Origin: an uncultured Ignavibacteria bacterium
GTDB taxonomy: Bacteria; Bacteroidota; Ignavibacteria; Tepidaquicellales; OLB5
Assembly: GCA_937873695.1 (NCBI GenBank)
Contig: CALMYL010000005.1
Location: 39,014 to 103,013 of the forward strand
Direction: 5' to 3'
Length of the DNA stretch: 64,000 nt
Shown: piece by piece, positions 1 to 8,968 of the stretch
Layout: every line of letters starts with the position of its first letter
Numbering within the stretch: position 1 is the stretch's first letter
Position numbers and translations under genes: made by a program
Notes under the pieces: model-generated
The model's input: the letters and a program-made list of their open reading frames with translations, nothing else
The model's database searches: none
What the model was told of the DNA's origin: nothing

Positions 1-954
1 GCCAGGGCAATTGACGGGCTGACAGGCGGTAATATATCTGTTGCCAACGCATACCTTGCCGATATTACTGATGATAAGAGCAGGAATAAGAATTTCGGTA
101 AGATGTCGGTTTCTTCAAATCTTGGTTTTATAGCGGGACCCGCTATTGCAGGGCTGCTTGGCTCAACATCATACGGGTACGTGGTACCTATAGTTGCCGC
201 GCTTACACTCTCGGGAATAACACTTGCATTGATTCAGTTCTACCTGCCTGATACAGGCGTAAAGAAGTACACAGAAAAACCCGATGATATTAAAAAAGTA
301 CTTGGTTTTGAAAACAAGGAATGCTTTGAGATTGAAGGTGAAGCAAATGCTTCGAAATCAAGGATACTTGATATACCGAACATTAAATTCATTTTTGTTA
401 TATATTTTTTAATATTCCTGGCTTTCAATTTCTACTATACTTCCTTCCCCGTTCACGCAATAGAAAAGCTTGGGTGGACAGTTGGTGAAATGGGAATTTA
501 CTTTTCTGTATTAAGCGTATTGATGGTAATAGTCCAGGGTCCATTGCTCAGCAGGCTGGCAAAAAAAGTATCAGAGAGCGTTTTGATAATTACAGGCAAT
601 CTTTTGCTTGTAGTTACTTTTTTACTTCTTCTATCCGGTAATACCATATTAGTATTTTCTTCTGCCGTGTTTTTTGCAGCCGGTAACGGTATTATGTGGC
701 CATCGGTGCTTTCTGTGCTGTCAAAAGCGGCTGGTAAAACATTCCAGGGCGCAGTACAGGGGTATGCCAGCAGCCTGGGCAGTCTGGCAAGCATTATAGG
801 ACTTGTTTTGGGAGGTATTATTTATTCCAACATTGGGACATTTACATTTGTAATTTCTGCCTCAGTAATTTTCCTTGTAGCCGTACTTTCATTCAGATTT
901 CCGGCTGTATTAAGAGAGTGCCCGGTAAATGTTCCGGATCTGAAAACCAGTTAA
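1..954 (+). CDS. MFS transporter, 3' part (5' end outside window)
   Basis: The reading frame is open from base 1, so the gene starts upstream of the window; about 317 residues are visible. The first visible residues (ARAIDGLTGGNISVANAYLA, then DITDDKSRNKNFG) match the fourth membrane helix and following loop of TetA/multidrug-type major facilitator proteins, and the segment AGPAIAGLLG follows. About eight hydrophobic helices remain, with a long polar central loop (DTGVKKYTEKPDDIKK onward) as expected between the two six-helix halves. Family knowledge: proton-coupled efflux or uptake of small molecules at the inner membrane; the substrate cannot be told from sequence. It is followed after 9 bp by a secreted unknown, suggesting cotranscription. 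An ATG at 103 exists but starts inside the fold and is not the real start. Confidence 0.85.
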   Translation, partial: ARAIDGLTGGNISVANAYLADITDDKSRNKNFGKMSVSSNLGFIAGPAIAGLLGSTSYGYVVPIVAALTLSGITLALIQFYLPDTGVKKYTEKPDDIKKVLGFENKECFEIEGEANASKSRILDIPNIKFIFVIYFLIFLAFNFYYTSFPVHAIEKLGWTVGEMGIYFSVLSVLMVIVQGPLLSRLAKKVSESVLIITGNLLLVVTFLLLLSGNTILVFSSAVFFAAGNGIMWPSVLSVLSKAAGKTFQGAVQGYASSLGSLASIIGLVLGGIIYSNIGTFTFVISASVIFLVAVLSFRFPAVLRECPVNVPDLKTS

Positions 955-963
955 ACAATAACT

Positions 964-1629
964 ATGATTATCAAAAAATATCTTTTTCAGGTTGTCCTGT
1001 TATGTAATTTTACACTGATTGTTTTTTCACAGGATAGTAATATAGTTGTTGCCGAAGGCAGCGAAGCGGTAATTTGCGGACATATTGTAATTGTTGATGC
1101 CCTTTGGTATTATGAGGGAACAATTAAAGCAGATATTTCAATCCTCGAAAAACAAAACTCAAAACCCATAACAGGCGGATATAAAAAAGGTGATGAGATA
1201 ACAATATCAAGCGAGCCCGGATGTACATATTATGTTTATTCAATTACTAAAACAGGCGGCATAAAAAGTAAGGGTGAAGTTACGTTATCCAAATCACCCC
1301 CCGTAAGCGGTATTGATGTAAAAAAAGATATTATCACTCAGGAGGAGCACAGTTCTTATGAAATCGGCAAATATGATTGGTATGTTGAATCAATAAGAAA
1401 TGAAAGCGGGAAAACAATTGCTAACATTACAATTACCAAGAATACTGCATTAATTGAGAATCTGGTTCTTTCTATTGGGGATCTTGTGTGGCTGGGAGAT
1501 AAGTTGTATAAAGTGGAAGTAATACAAAACCGCTCAAAGTTTATAAAAACCGACCCTGAAAAAATTTATGAACCTCTGCCCGGGAAAATTGAATTTAAAG
1601 CGGTAATGGAATATATAAATAAAAAATAG
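964..1629 (+). CDS. Secreted protein of unknown function
   Basis: 221 residues. Residues 1-23 form a signal peptide (KK, a hydrophobic stretch, then VFSQ), so the protein is exported. The mature part is rich in beta-strand-like segments and Lys/Ile/Thr with no motif I recognise; two cysteines (in VICGH and EPGCTYY) could form a disulfide. No lipobox and no type IX sorting tail is visible. It lies 9 bp after the transporter gene and 9 bp before the DinB-fold gene, so it is probably the second gene of a four-gene transcription unit ending with the photolyase. Function unknown. Confidence 0.7.
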   Translation: MIIKKYLFQVVLLCNFTLIVFSQDSNIVVAEGSEAVICGHIVIVDALWYYEGTIKADISILEKQNSKPITGGYKKGDEITISSEPGCTYYVYSITKTGGIKSKGEVTLSKSPPVSGIDVKKDIITQEEHSSYEIGKYDWYVESIRNESGKTIANITITKNTALIENLVLSIGDLVWLGDKLYKVEVIQNRSKFIKTDPEKIYEPLPGKIEFKAVMEYINKK

Positions 1630-1638
1630 TTATTTTTA

Positions 1639-2142
1639 ATGATAGAACTCATAATAAAATATGCGTCTTATAACTTATGGGCAAACTTGATGATCCTGAA
1701 TAAACTTAACACACTGCCTGAAGATATACTTAACAAAGAGCTCAAAAGCAGTTTCAGGTCAATTTCGCGAACGATCCTGCATATTTATGATGCAGAAACC
1801 ATATGGCTAAGGAGACTTGAAGGGCACTCTCTAAACAACTGGCCTTCTGAAGATTTCAGCGGCACAACTAATGAAGCATTACAGATGCTGGAAAATGCTT
1901 CAAAAAATATCCGGGATTATGTGAAAAATATTTCAGCAGAAAGTTTGTATAATGAATGTACTTTTACAAGTTTTGCAGGCGTTAAGTTTGCTATAAAAGT
2001 GCATGATGTAATTCAGCATTGCATGAATCACTCGACTTTCCACCGCGGACAGATAGTAACTATGCTGAGAGAACTTGATATTACTGAGCTTCCTTCAACT
2101 GACTACATTGCTTACATAAGGACGCATGAAAGACAAAATTAA
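1639..2142 (+). CDS. DinB-fold metal-dependent protein
   Basis: 167 residues, the normal length of DinB/YfiT-like four-helix bundle proteins. The three metal-binding histidines of the fold are recognisable: H48 in ILHIYDAE and H131 and H135 in NHSTFHRGQIV. The AETIWLRRLEG and HRGQI segments are typical. Family knowledge: members are metal-dependent thiol transferases (bacillithiol, mycothiol) or hydrolases, often damage- or stress-linked; the substrate here is unknown. The 3' end overlaps the photolyase start by 17 bp, so the two are almost certainly cotranscribed and translationally coupled, which suggests a stress or DNA-damage setting. Confidence 0.85.
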   Translation: MIELIIKYASYNLWANLMILNKLNTLPEDILNKELKSSFRSISRTILHIYDAETIWLRRLEGHSLNNWPSEDFSGTTNEALQMLENASKNIRDYVKNISAESLYNECTFTSFAGVKFAIKVHDVIQHCMNHSTFHRGQIVTMLRELDITELPSTDYIAYIRTHERQN

Positions 2143-3430
2143 CATATTCTGGTTTCGCAGGGACCTCAGACTTGAAGATAATACGGGTCTATATCACGCT
2201 CTAAAAGCCGGAATACCTGTATTGCCCATATTTATTTTTGATACGGAAATTCTGGACAAACTCGAGAATAAACTTGATGCGAGAGTTGAATTCATTCACA
2301 ATGCGCTTACAGAAATTGATACTGAACTTAGGAAATATAATTCCTCTTTGTTGACTTTAGCCGGCAAGCCGGCAGATGTATTTATGAAGCTAACTGATGA
2401 ATATGATATATCCGAAGTATTCACAAATCACGATTATGAACCATACGCTATCAAAAGAGATTCTGAAATAGATAGACTCCTTAGCAGCAAGGGGATAAAG
2501 TTCAATACATTTAAAGACCAGGTTATATTTGAAAAAAATGAAGTTGTAAAACCTGACGGCAAACCGTATTCTATTTACACTCCCTACAGTAAAACATGGC
2601 GTGCACAATTCAATCCTAAAGATATCGAAGAGTTCCCTTTGAAAGACAGGCAAAATAATTTTTATAAAATTGAAGCATCCTTACTTTCATTGGATGAGAT
2701 CGGCTTTAAAAAAACAGGAATGAGTTTTCCATCAAAGGTAGTACGGGAAGATATTATTAAGAATTACGGAAATACGCGTGATATTCCTTCAATTGATGGC
2801 ACATCCAGACTTAGTGTACATTTAAGGTTCGGCACTGTGAGTCCCCGGAGGCTTGTAAAGCTTGCATTAAAGCTGAGCGATGTATGGCTAAGTGAGCTGA
2901 TATGGCGTGAGTTCTTTATGATGATATTATATCATTATCCTCATTCTGCGCTATCATCATTTAAACCTGAGTACGGCAGGATAAAATGGAGGAACGATGA
3001 AACAGAATTCAACGCATGGTGCAAGGGGGAAACGGGTTTCCCTATAGTTGATGCAGGAATGCGTGAGCTGAATGCGACGGGCTTTATGCATAACCGTGTT
3101 AGAATGATAACTGCAAGCTTTTTGTGCAAAGATCTGTTAATTGACTGGCGCTGGGGTGAGCGTTTTTTCGCAGAAAAGCTCCTGGATTACGAAATGTCTT
3201 CCAATGTTGGCAACTGGCAGTGGGCTGCAGGTACGGGATGTGACGCCGCACCTTACTTCAGGATATTCAACCCTGCTTCACAGCAGGAAAAATTTGATCC
3301 GGAGCTCAGCTATGTGAAAAAATGGGTCCCGGAATACGGAAGTTTCTCATACCACAAGCCCATGGTTGACCACAAAGCGGCACGTGAGAGAACTTTGATT
3401 GCATACAAAAAAGCACTTGACAGACTTTAA
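2126..3430 (+). CDS. phr: Deoxyribodipyrimidine photolyase (cryptochrome/photolyase family)
   Basis: 434 residues. The N-terminal antenna-binding domain opens with FWFRRDLRLEDNTGL and the C-terminal FAD domain carries WREFFMM, then GFPIVDAGMRELNATGFMHN, RVRMITASFL, and NWQWAAGTGCDAAPYFRIFN, all class I CPD photolyase signatures. Known role: light-driven splitting of cyclobutane pyrimidine dimers using FADH- with an antenna chromophore. Length is slightly short of the usual 450-480 but all core blocks are present. The start overlaps the DinB-fold gene by 17 bp. It could be a DASH-type cryptochrome or (6-4) enzyme, but the motif set favours a CPD photolyase. Confidence 0.93.
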   Translation: MKDKINIFWFRRDLRLEDNTGLYHALKAGIPVLPIFIFDTEILDKLENKLDARVEFIHNALTEIDTELRKYNSSLLTLAGKPADVFMKLTDEYDISEVFTNHDYEPYAIKRDSEIDRLLSSKGIKFNTFKDQVIFEKNEVVKPDGKPYSIYTPYSKTWRAQFNPKDIEEFPLKDRQNNFYKIEASLLSLDEIGFKKTGMSFPSKVVREDIIKNYGNTRDIPSIDGTSRLSVHLRFGTVSPRRLVKLALKLSDVWLSELIWREFFMMILYHYPHSALSSFKPEYGRIKWRNDETEFNAWCKGETGFPIVDAGMRELNATGFMHNRVRMITASFLCKDLLIDWRWGERFFAEKLLDYEMSSNVGNWQWAAGTGCDAAPYFRIFNPASQQEKFDPELSYVKKWVPEYGSFSYHKPMVDHKAARERTLIAYKKALDRL

Positions 3431-3458
3431 TAAGTTACTGATATTAATTTTTTGCATC

Positions 3459-3482
3459 ATTGTAAAAACAGTAGTTTACAAT
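3459..3482. repeat. Inverted repeat upstream of terC-like gene
   Basis: ATTGTAAA and TTTACAAT are separated by 8 bases in the gap between phr and the TerC gene. It could be an operator or a weak phr terminator; there is no T-run after it. Confidence 0.4.
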
Positions 3483-3572
3483 AATAGTTAATAGTCAAGT
3501 GTTTTTTCAGAAACTTATTTTAGACTTCCTTTATTAGAGTTGATAATACAGCAATTATATAAAAAGGGGTAA

Positions 3573-4523
3573 ATGGAAGGCAAGTCTTTATACTGGATAT
3601 TGTTCAATGTTTTTGTGCTGCTTATGCTGGCGCTTGATCTTGGAGTATTTAACCGCAAAGCACACGAAGTAAAGATGAAAGAGGCACTTATCTGGAGCGG
3701 GGTATGGATAGGGCTTGCTTTAACATTTAATCTCTGGCTTTACTTTAATTATTCGCCTCCCGAGGGTTATACAGCGGCTGATTCTGCCTTGCAGTTCCTT
3801 ACCGGTTATGTCATCGAAAAATCTTTAAGTGTAGATAATATTTTCGTCTTCGTTCTGATATTTTCCTTTTTCAAAGTGCCGGCAATGTACCAGCACAAAG
3901 TTTTGTTTTGGGGAATAATTGGCGCGCTTGTAATGAGGGTTATTTTCATTTTTGCAGGTGTAGCATTAATAAACCAGTTCGCCTGGATAATATACGTTTT
4001 TGGCGCATTTTTGATCTTTACAGGAATAAAACTTGTAACTCAGAAGGATAAAGAACTGCACCCGGAAAAAAATCCTGTTCTTAAATTATTCAAGAGATTT
4101 TTCAGGGTAAGCGAAACTTATGACGGCGGCAAATTCTTCACTATCCAAAATTCAAAAAAGGTCGCAACTCCCCTGTTCGTTGTTCTGATCATGATAGAAA
4201 CAACCGACCTTATCTTCGCTGTAGATTCAATTCCGGCAATACTTGCCGTTACACAGGATCCGTTTATTGTATACAGTTCAAACGTATTTGCAATTCTTGG
4301 ATTGCGCTCTCTGTATTTCGCTCTTGCGGGACTTGTAAAACTTTTTCATTATCTTCATTATGGTTTAGCTGCTATCCTTGTGCTTGTGGGTACAAAAATG
4401 ATCCTGAACCATTATTATACCGCCAAAATCATTTCTACAGAGCTGTCGCTGATATTGATAGTCCTGATACTCGGCGCTTCAGTGGCTGCATCCATAATGA
4501 AACCAAAAATACAATCAGTTTAG
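3573..4523 (+). CDS. TerC/Alx-family integral membrane protein
   Basis: 316 residues with about nine hydrophobic helices. Family blocks are clear: LDLGVFNRKAHEVKMKEA near the N-terminus, EKSLSVDNIFVFVLIF near residue 90, and METTDLIFAVDSIPAILAVT near residue 210, whose membrane-embedded acidic residues (Asp, Glu) are the family hallmark. TerC/Alx proteins are tied to manganese export, pH response and metalation of exported enzymes. An AAGGGG ribosome site sits just before the ATG. No yybP-ykoY manganese riboswitch is visible upstream; an inverted repeat at 3459-3482 is. A small GCCCG/CGGGC hairpin follows the stop. Confidence 0.9.
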   Translation: MEGKSLYWILFNVFVLLMLALDLGVFNRKAHEVKMKEALIWSGVWIGLALTFNLWLYFNYSPPEGYTAADSALQFLTGYVIEKSLSVDNIFVFVLIFSFFKVPAMYQHKVLFWGIIGALVMRVIFIFAGVALINQFAWIIYVFGAFLIFTGIKLVTQKDKELHPEKNPVLKLFKRFFRVSETYDGGKFFTIQNSKKVATPLFVVLIMIETTDLIFAVDSIPAILAVTQDPFIVYSSNVFAILGLRSLYFALAGLVKLFHYLHYGLAAILVLVGTKMILNHYYTAKIISTELSLILIVLILGASVAASIMKPKIQSV

Positions 4524-4640
4524 CCCGTTAAGATAGAAGCGGGCATTATATTAGCAGGAATTAGGTATTTATTTTTAATAAAATTTATCATTAATTGCAG
4601 TTACAATTTATGATAATTAAATAAATTCTGCTAATTTATA

Positions 4641-5261
4641 ATGGATCTCAAACTGCTGATCGTACTTGTGCCGGTATTGGTTGTGCCATGGATAGCATTA
4701 TACTTTGTACTTGTTGCTTCGAATAAGAGGGTTATATCCAATTTCAAAAAACTATCTGAAAAGTACCAGCTAATTTGCGACTTCAGTAAAAAAGTAGGTA
4801 TGAAAACTCACCCGGCAGCAGAAGGTATTTACAGGAACAGACAGGTAAAGATTGAAAGCGTCGTAAGGGATTCCATAGACGGCAAAAATGTAATACCACA
4901 CACCGTTCTTACAGTTGATTGTGCAAATTCAGATAATTTCCACTTCAAAGTCTACAAAAGGAATAAGAAAAATTCGCTGAATTTTTCTGCGGGTTCAGCA
5001 ATGATAGATGATAATGAATTTGATGATAAATTTATTATACTTACCAATTCACCCGATAGAATAAAAAAAATGTTCGATTTTAATACAAAGTTCAAACTTG
5101 ATCAGGTTCACAGGCTGGGATTCAACGGTCTTTTGGCGCTTGAAGGAAACCGGCTGCTATACATGGAACCTGAACTGCTTTCCAACAATGACGCAGTGAT
5201 GAGACTTGAATTGGTAATGCATGAATTGTGCGACATAGCAGAAATAATGAGGTACAACTGA
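4641..5261 (+). CDS. Membrane-anchored protein of unknown function
   Basis: 206 residues. One N-terminal hydrophobic helix (residues 3-27, LLIVLVPVLVVPWIALYFVL) without a cleavage site is followed by a soluble alpha/beta domain with a basic RNKKNS patch and an acidic DDNEFDDK segment. I recognise no family. The TM-plus-small-domain shape resembles DUF3137-like proteins, but this is not firm. It stands alone after the TerC gene with a 117 bp gap. Function unknown. Confidence 0.65.
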   Translation: MDLKLLIVLVPVLVVPWIALYFVLVASNKRVISNFKKLSEKYQLICDFSKKVGMKTHPAAEGIYRNRQVKIESVVRDSIDGKNVIPHTVLTVDCANSDNFHFKVYKRNKKNSLNFSAGSAMIDDNEFDDKFIILTNSPDRIKKMFDFNTKFKLDQVHRLGFNGLLALEGNRLLYMEPELLSNNDAVMRLELVMHELCDIAEIMRYN

Positions 5262-5287
5262 TTACCGTATGGTTGAATTTACCGCAA

Positions 5288-5323
5288 ATAAAAAACTCCT
5301 TCAATCTGTTGACCAAAGGAGTT
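5288..5323 (-). terminator. Rho-independent terminator (minus strand)
   Basis: On the minus strand, an 8-bp stem AACTCCTT/AAGGAGTT (14-base loop) is followed by a T-run. It lies about 145 bp downstream of the T9SS cargo gene ending at 5468 and probably ends that transcript. The bases between (5341-5467) show no gene. Confidence 0.7.
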
Positions 5324-5467
5324 GATTTGGGGTAAAACATATATAAAAGGATGCCATGTAGTCTCTATCTAGCCTGCTTCATATCTCCCCCTGTACGATA
5401 TTACGAGTAAGTAGCATATGTGTCAATATTTGTTAACTAACCACACTCACGTCTTTTCAAAAACTTG

Positions 5468-7222
5468 TCATTTAACCAGTATCATTCTTTTGGTATCGCT
5501 GAAAATCGAACTGCCATCAGAACTAACTGCAATAATTCTGTAAAAATATACACCGGATGCTAATGATGAAGCATCAAATCCCGCTTCATAAGTTCCGGAT
5601 TTCTGCGGTCCGTTTACAATCTCCGAAATCCTGTTCCCCAGGATGTCATATACTGCAATGTTAATAATTGCGTTCTGTATAATACTGTACCTTATATTTG
5701 TTACCGGGTTAAACGGATTGGGATAATTCTGTTCCAGTTCAAACCTTTCGGGCATGCTGCTGCTTATGTTTGTAATTCCTACAAGCGGTCCGAAAGTCCC
5801 GTCAAATTTTATGTTCTGCGAGTAAATTCCGCCGCCATCATTTCTTTTATCCTGCCAGCATAAAATACTATTGCTGTTTGCGGGGTCAATTACTGAATTC
5901 AGTCTTATCTTTGAGCTTGTAATACTGCCGGCTGTTACAATGTTTCCCGCCCATAGATATGCGCCGCTTGTTCCCATCTTTACAGCTTTTATTATATTAT
6001 TGCCGCCCGCAGCCGACTGGTTAAAACATATTATCGCCGATGTATCTTTTGTCATTACAGTATACGCTACCACCTGGTCAGTTCCCAGTGACTGAATTGC
6101 AATTCCGTCAGTTCCCCATTGCCTTGTTCCCGAAGAATTAATCTTCTGCGCATAGAATCCAACCTGTGTTTGTCCGCCGTTGGCTTCCTGCCATGCAACA
6201 AATGTTTCGCCGGTTGCGGGCATATATGCTGCTACCGGTGCAAAATGATTATTTGAAGCGTTACCAGATACTGCCGTGCCGTTCACCGGGAATTGAATTG
6301 CGCCGGCGGAATTCTTCCTTTGAACGTATCCTGTTGTTAAATTAACCGAGTTCCTGTCATCGTGCCAGCAGTAAACAGCCCCGTTATTGCCGTCAGAAAA
6401 TAAACGCGGCGTATAGAATCCTGATACCCTGCCAAGTGAATAAACGGTATCCTGCGTAGCATTCCAAACCCTGGCGCCGGTTGATGATACTTTCTGGCTG
6501 TATATCCTGTAGTTAGCAGGACTGATAAACGAGCCCGTATACCCTGAAAACATTACTATAACACTTCCGTTATCAGATGGAACCATTGCCGGCCAGTCAT
6601 AATTCTCAGCCGTTCCGCTTGTCCATATAATTGGTGATGCGCCCCATTGCTTAACACCTGCCGCATTGATCTTCTGTAATGCAAGTTTCTGCGGACCTGA
6701 GCCCATTCTCCAGAAGAAAACATAATTTCCATCTGAAGTTTGTACAACTTTAGGATTAGGCTGAAATGAATTAATTGAATCGGATAGTGTTATGCCGTTG
6801 GGTCCCCACATTTGAACACCTGCGGAGCTTATCATATATGCAAAAGGATTAATAGTACCGCCGCTTCTTATATCGGTAAAAGTTAAAATACAGTTATTGT
6901 TATTATCAGCTATCATATCCCAGTCAACCAGTGATGAATTCTGCGGATTGCTGCTGACAAGTATTCCGTTTGCAGCAAACTGCGGAACACCGTTCACATC
7001 CAGCTTCTGGAGATATACAGCGTAACTTCCGCCGCGGTTATCAAACCACGAGTAATATGTAGAGCCATCTGGACATAACGCCAGTTTCTGAACTGACTGC
7101 TCACCTACCGGATCGGCAACCACTGTATTAACTGCTGGATTAGAACTCCATTGGGAAAGTAAATTGAAACTTACAAATGACAAAAGCAAAAGGGACTTTT
7201 TTACTACCGAACTTAATTTCAT
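5468..7222 (-). CDS. Large secreted protein with T9SS type A sorting domain
   Basis: 584 residues. Signal peptide at residues 1-22 (KKSLLLLSFVSFNLLSQ). The body consists of repeated units with motifs such as STGARVWNATQDTVY, SSGTRQWGTDGIAIQ and GNNGAVYCWHDDRN, which look like blades of a beta-propeller or beta-sandwich repeat. The last ~85 residues are a type IX secretion sorting domain: LEQNYPNPFNPVTNI, then VYDILGNRI, SGVYFYRI and a final MILVK. Known role of the tail: export through the outer membrane and surface attachment or release. The body's ligand is unknown. It is monocistronic, with a terminator at 5288-5323. Confidence 0.85.
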   Translation of the reverse strand: MKLSSVVKKSLLLLSFVSFNLLSQWSSNPAVNTVVADPVGEQSVQKLALCPDGSTYYSWFDNRGGSYAVYLQKLDVNGVPQFAANGILVSSNPQNSSLVDWDMIADNNNNCILTFTDIRSGGTINPFAYMISSAGVQMWGPNGITLSDSINSFQPNPKVVQTSDGNYVFFWRMGSGPQKLALQKINAAGVKQWGASPIIWTSGTAENYDWPAMVPSDNGSVIVMFSGYTGSFISPANYRIYSQKVSSTGARVWNATQDTVYSLGRVSGFYTPRLFSDGNNGAVYCWHDDRNSVNLTTGYVQRKNSAGAIQFPVNGTAVSGNASNNHFAPVAAYMPATGETFVAWQEANGGQTQVGFYAQKINSSGTRQWGTDGIAIQSLGTDQVVAYTVMTKDTSAIICFNQSAAGGNNIIKAVKMGTSGAYLWAGNIVTAGSITSSKIRLNSVIDPANSNSILCWQDKRNDGGGIYSQNIKFDGTFGPLVGITNISSSMPERFELEQNYPNPFNPVTNIRYSIIQNAIINIAVYDILGNRISEIVNGPQKSGTYEAGFDASSLASGVYFYRIIAVSSDGSSIFSDTKRMILVK

Positions 7223-7364
7223 ATCTAAAAAATTTATATTAAATAATAAGGAATATCTATAAAAATACTTTTACAATGAATATTAATCAAATAGAATATA
7301 CCTGATATTTACCCACCTAAATGATGAAAAATATCATTATTATTGTCCAATTACGCTTAAAAAG

Positions 7365-8837
7365 ATGACTAAACTTACACACCGCAATAAGAATCCCAAA
7401 TTCATTGAAATATTCAGTAATTTCACCGAAAAAGATCGGAAAGACTTCAAAAAATTTGCTGCATGTTCTTTTTTTAGCAAAAAAAGAGACCATAAACCAT
7501 TATTAAACAAATTATTGAAGATATACGGGAAATCTACCGGAGATAATACGCAAAATATAAGTGAGATCATCCGCACATCACTGGGGATGAGCAGAAGAGC
7601 TTTTTGGAACCGGTTATCTGAATTGACCAAAATAGCCGAAAGTTATCTCATTTTCAGTAATACCAAAAACAACCGATTGCTGAGAAACAACATTTTGATG
7701 GAAGAGTATTCAAACAGAAAAATGAATCAGATATTGAGACTGCAGATCACTCCGCTTATGACTGATATTAAGAATGAAAAAATTGAATTAGACACTTACT
7801 TTTCAGTTCACAATCTTTATAAAAAGATCAGTGTATATTTTTCTGAGCAGAGCAATTACACTGATTCAGCCAAATATTACAAACTGCAAACGGAATACTG
7901 GCTATTGCATTTCCTTATTGTCCTGTTCAAACAGCTGCTGGATACAGAACTGCAGAAGAAAAACAATATTGATATATCATCCCGTATTTCAAAAGAACTG
8001 CTTGAGTGCATTGATAAAGAAAAACTTCTCGCGCTGGTAAAACAAAATCTGCCTGTGGTTTCAATACCAGCCGAAATCTACTATCTTCTTTACTGGGCAT
8101 TCAAAGAAGCTGACGGATCTGAATTCTATTTTTCAGCCAGGGATATGTTCCTTAAGAATAAGAGCATGTTCGCAATGGAATTCAAGAATGAAGTGTATCA
8201 GTATTTGAGGAATTATTGTATTGATAAATCAAATACAGGAGAGTCAGGTTATTACAATGAAATATTCGATCTTAACAACAGCATTATAGAGGAGGGGCTA
8301 TTTAAAGACCTGAATGTAGTAAATTCACAAACAAACAATTTCAGGAATTTCATTTTTGCTGCACTGAGGCTCAACAGGTTTGAATGGGCCGAAAATTTCA
8401 TAGAGATCCATTCAAAAGAACTTCCCGAAGAGATAAGAGATGACGAAGTGAATCTGAATACAGGCATACTGAGAACTTATAAAAAAGATTTCGAAAGCGC
8501 TCTGGTTTACCTGAGTAAGGTAAAAAGAAAAAGATACCTGCAGTATCTTGATACAAGTGTTTACAAGCTGATAATTTTTTATGAAACAAATGAACTTGAA
8601 AACTCATATTCAGAAACAGCAAGGTTAAAAGATTACATGAGAAAGCATAGAGATATACCGGTATATCTGAAAGCAGGCTATCAAAAATTTATAAGAATTT
8701 ATGAAAGCCTGCTTAAATTGGGTCAGAATTATGACAAGACTGAAAATGAATATTATATTATGCAGATGGAACCCATTAAGAACGTCGGTCTCGGAAGCTG
8801 GCTGTACGAAAAAGGAATAGAACTGCTGAAGCCCTGA
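7365..8837 (+). CDS. Paralogous family protein, member A (unknown function)
   Basis: 490 residues, soluble, no signal peptide, nearly all helical with TPR-like spacing. The N-terminal segment (IEIFSNFTEKDRKDFKKFAA, then CSFFSKK) aligns with the same region of three other proteins in this window (12039-13475, 13468-14943, 29426-30883), where it reads fSpkEikeFxeFvxSPFFNkn. This copy is the most divergent and lacks the LFPGKxYKD block of the others. The C-terminus ends GSWLYEKGIELLKP, equivalent to YWLLKKTDEL elsewhere. I recall similar unannotated families in Bacteroidetes but no assigned function. Single gene, followed 131 bp later by icd, which has its own promoter. Confidence 0.75.
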   Translation: MTKLTHRNKNPKFIEIFSNFTEKDRKDFKKFAACSFFSKKRDHKPLLNKLLKIYGKSTGDNTQNISEIIRTSLGMSRRAFWNRLSELTKIAESYLIFSNTKNNRLLRNNILMEEYSNRKMNQILRLQITPLMTDIKNEKIELDTYFSVHNLYKKISVYFSEQSNYTDSAKYYKLQTEYWLLHFLIVLFKQLLDTELQKKNNIDISSRISKELLECIDKEKLLALVKQNLPVVSIPAEIYYLLYWAFKEADGSEFYFSARDMFLKNKSMFAMEFKNEVYQYLRNYCIDKSNTGESGYYNEIFDLNNSIIEEGLFKDLNVVNSQTNNFRNFIFAALRLNRFEWAENFIEIHSKELPEEIRDDEVNLNTGILRTYKKDFESALVYLSKVKRKRYLQYLDTSVYKLIIFYETNELENSYSETARLKDYMRKHRDIPVYLKAGYQKFIRIYESLLKLGQNYDKTENEYYIMQMEPIKNVGLGSWLYEKGIELLKP

Positions 8838-8903
8838 AATGGGAAGAGAAATATGCTTTTTTAAGTGTTCAAATTCTACATTTAATTTTACCCATAAAAT
8901 TCG

Positions 8904-8911
8904 TAAATTTG
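8904..8911 (+). promoter_or_regulatory. Bacteroidetes-type -7 promoter element of icd
   Basis: TAAATTTG fits the TAnnTTTG -7 consensus. It lies about 57 bp before the icd start, leaving a leader of roughly 50 nt that contains an AGAAAGGA ribosome site. The -33 region is only TTT-rich. Confidence 0.5.
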
Positions 8912-8968
8912 TACTTACACTCCGAAATTATATAATAAATAAAGAACATATTCAAGAAAGGATATTAA

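Noticed and set aside
3431..3572. yybP-ykoY manganese riboswitch before the TerC-type gene
   Set aside because: Looked for because of the gene family, but the conserved aptamer bases are not present.
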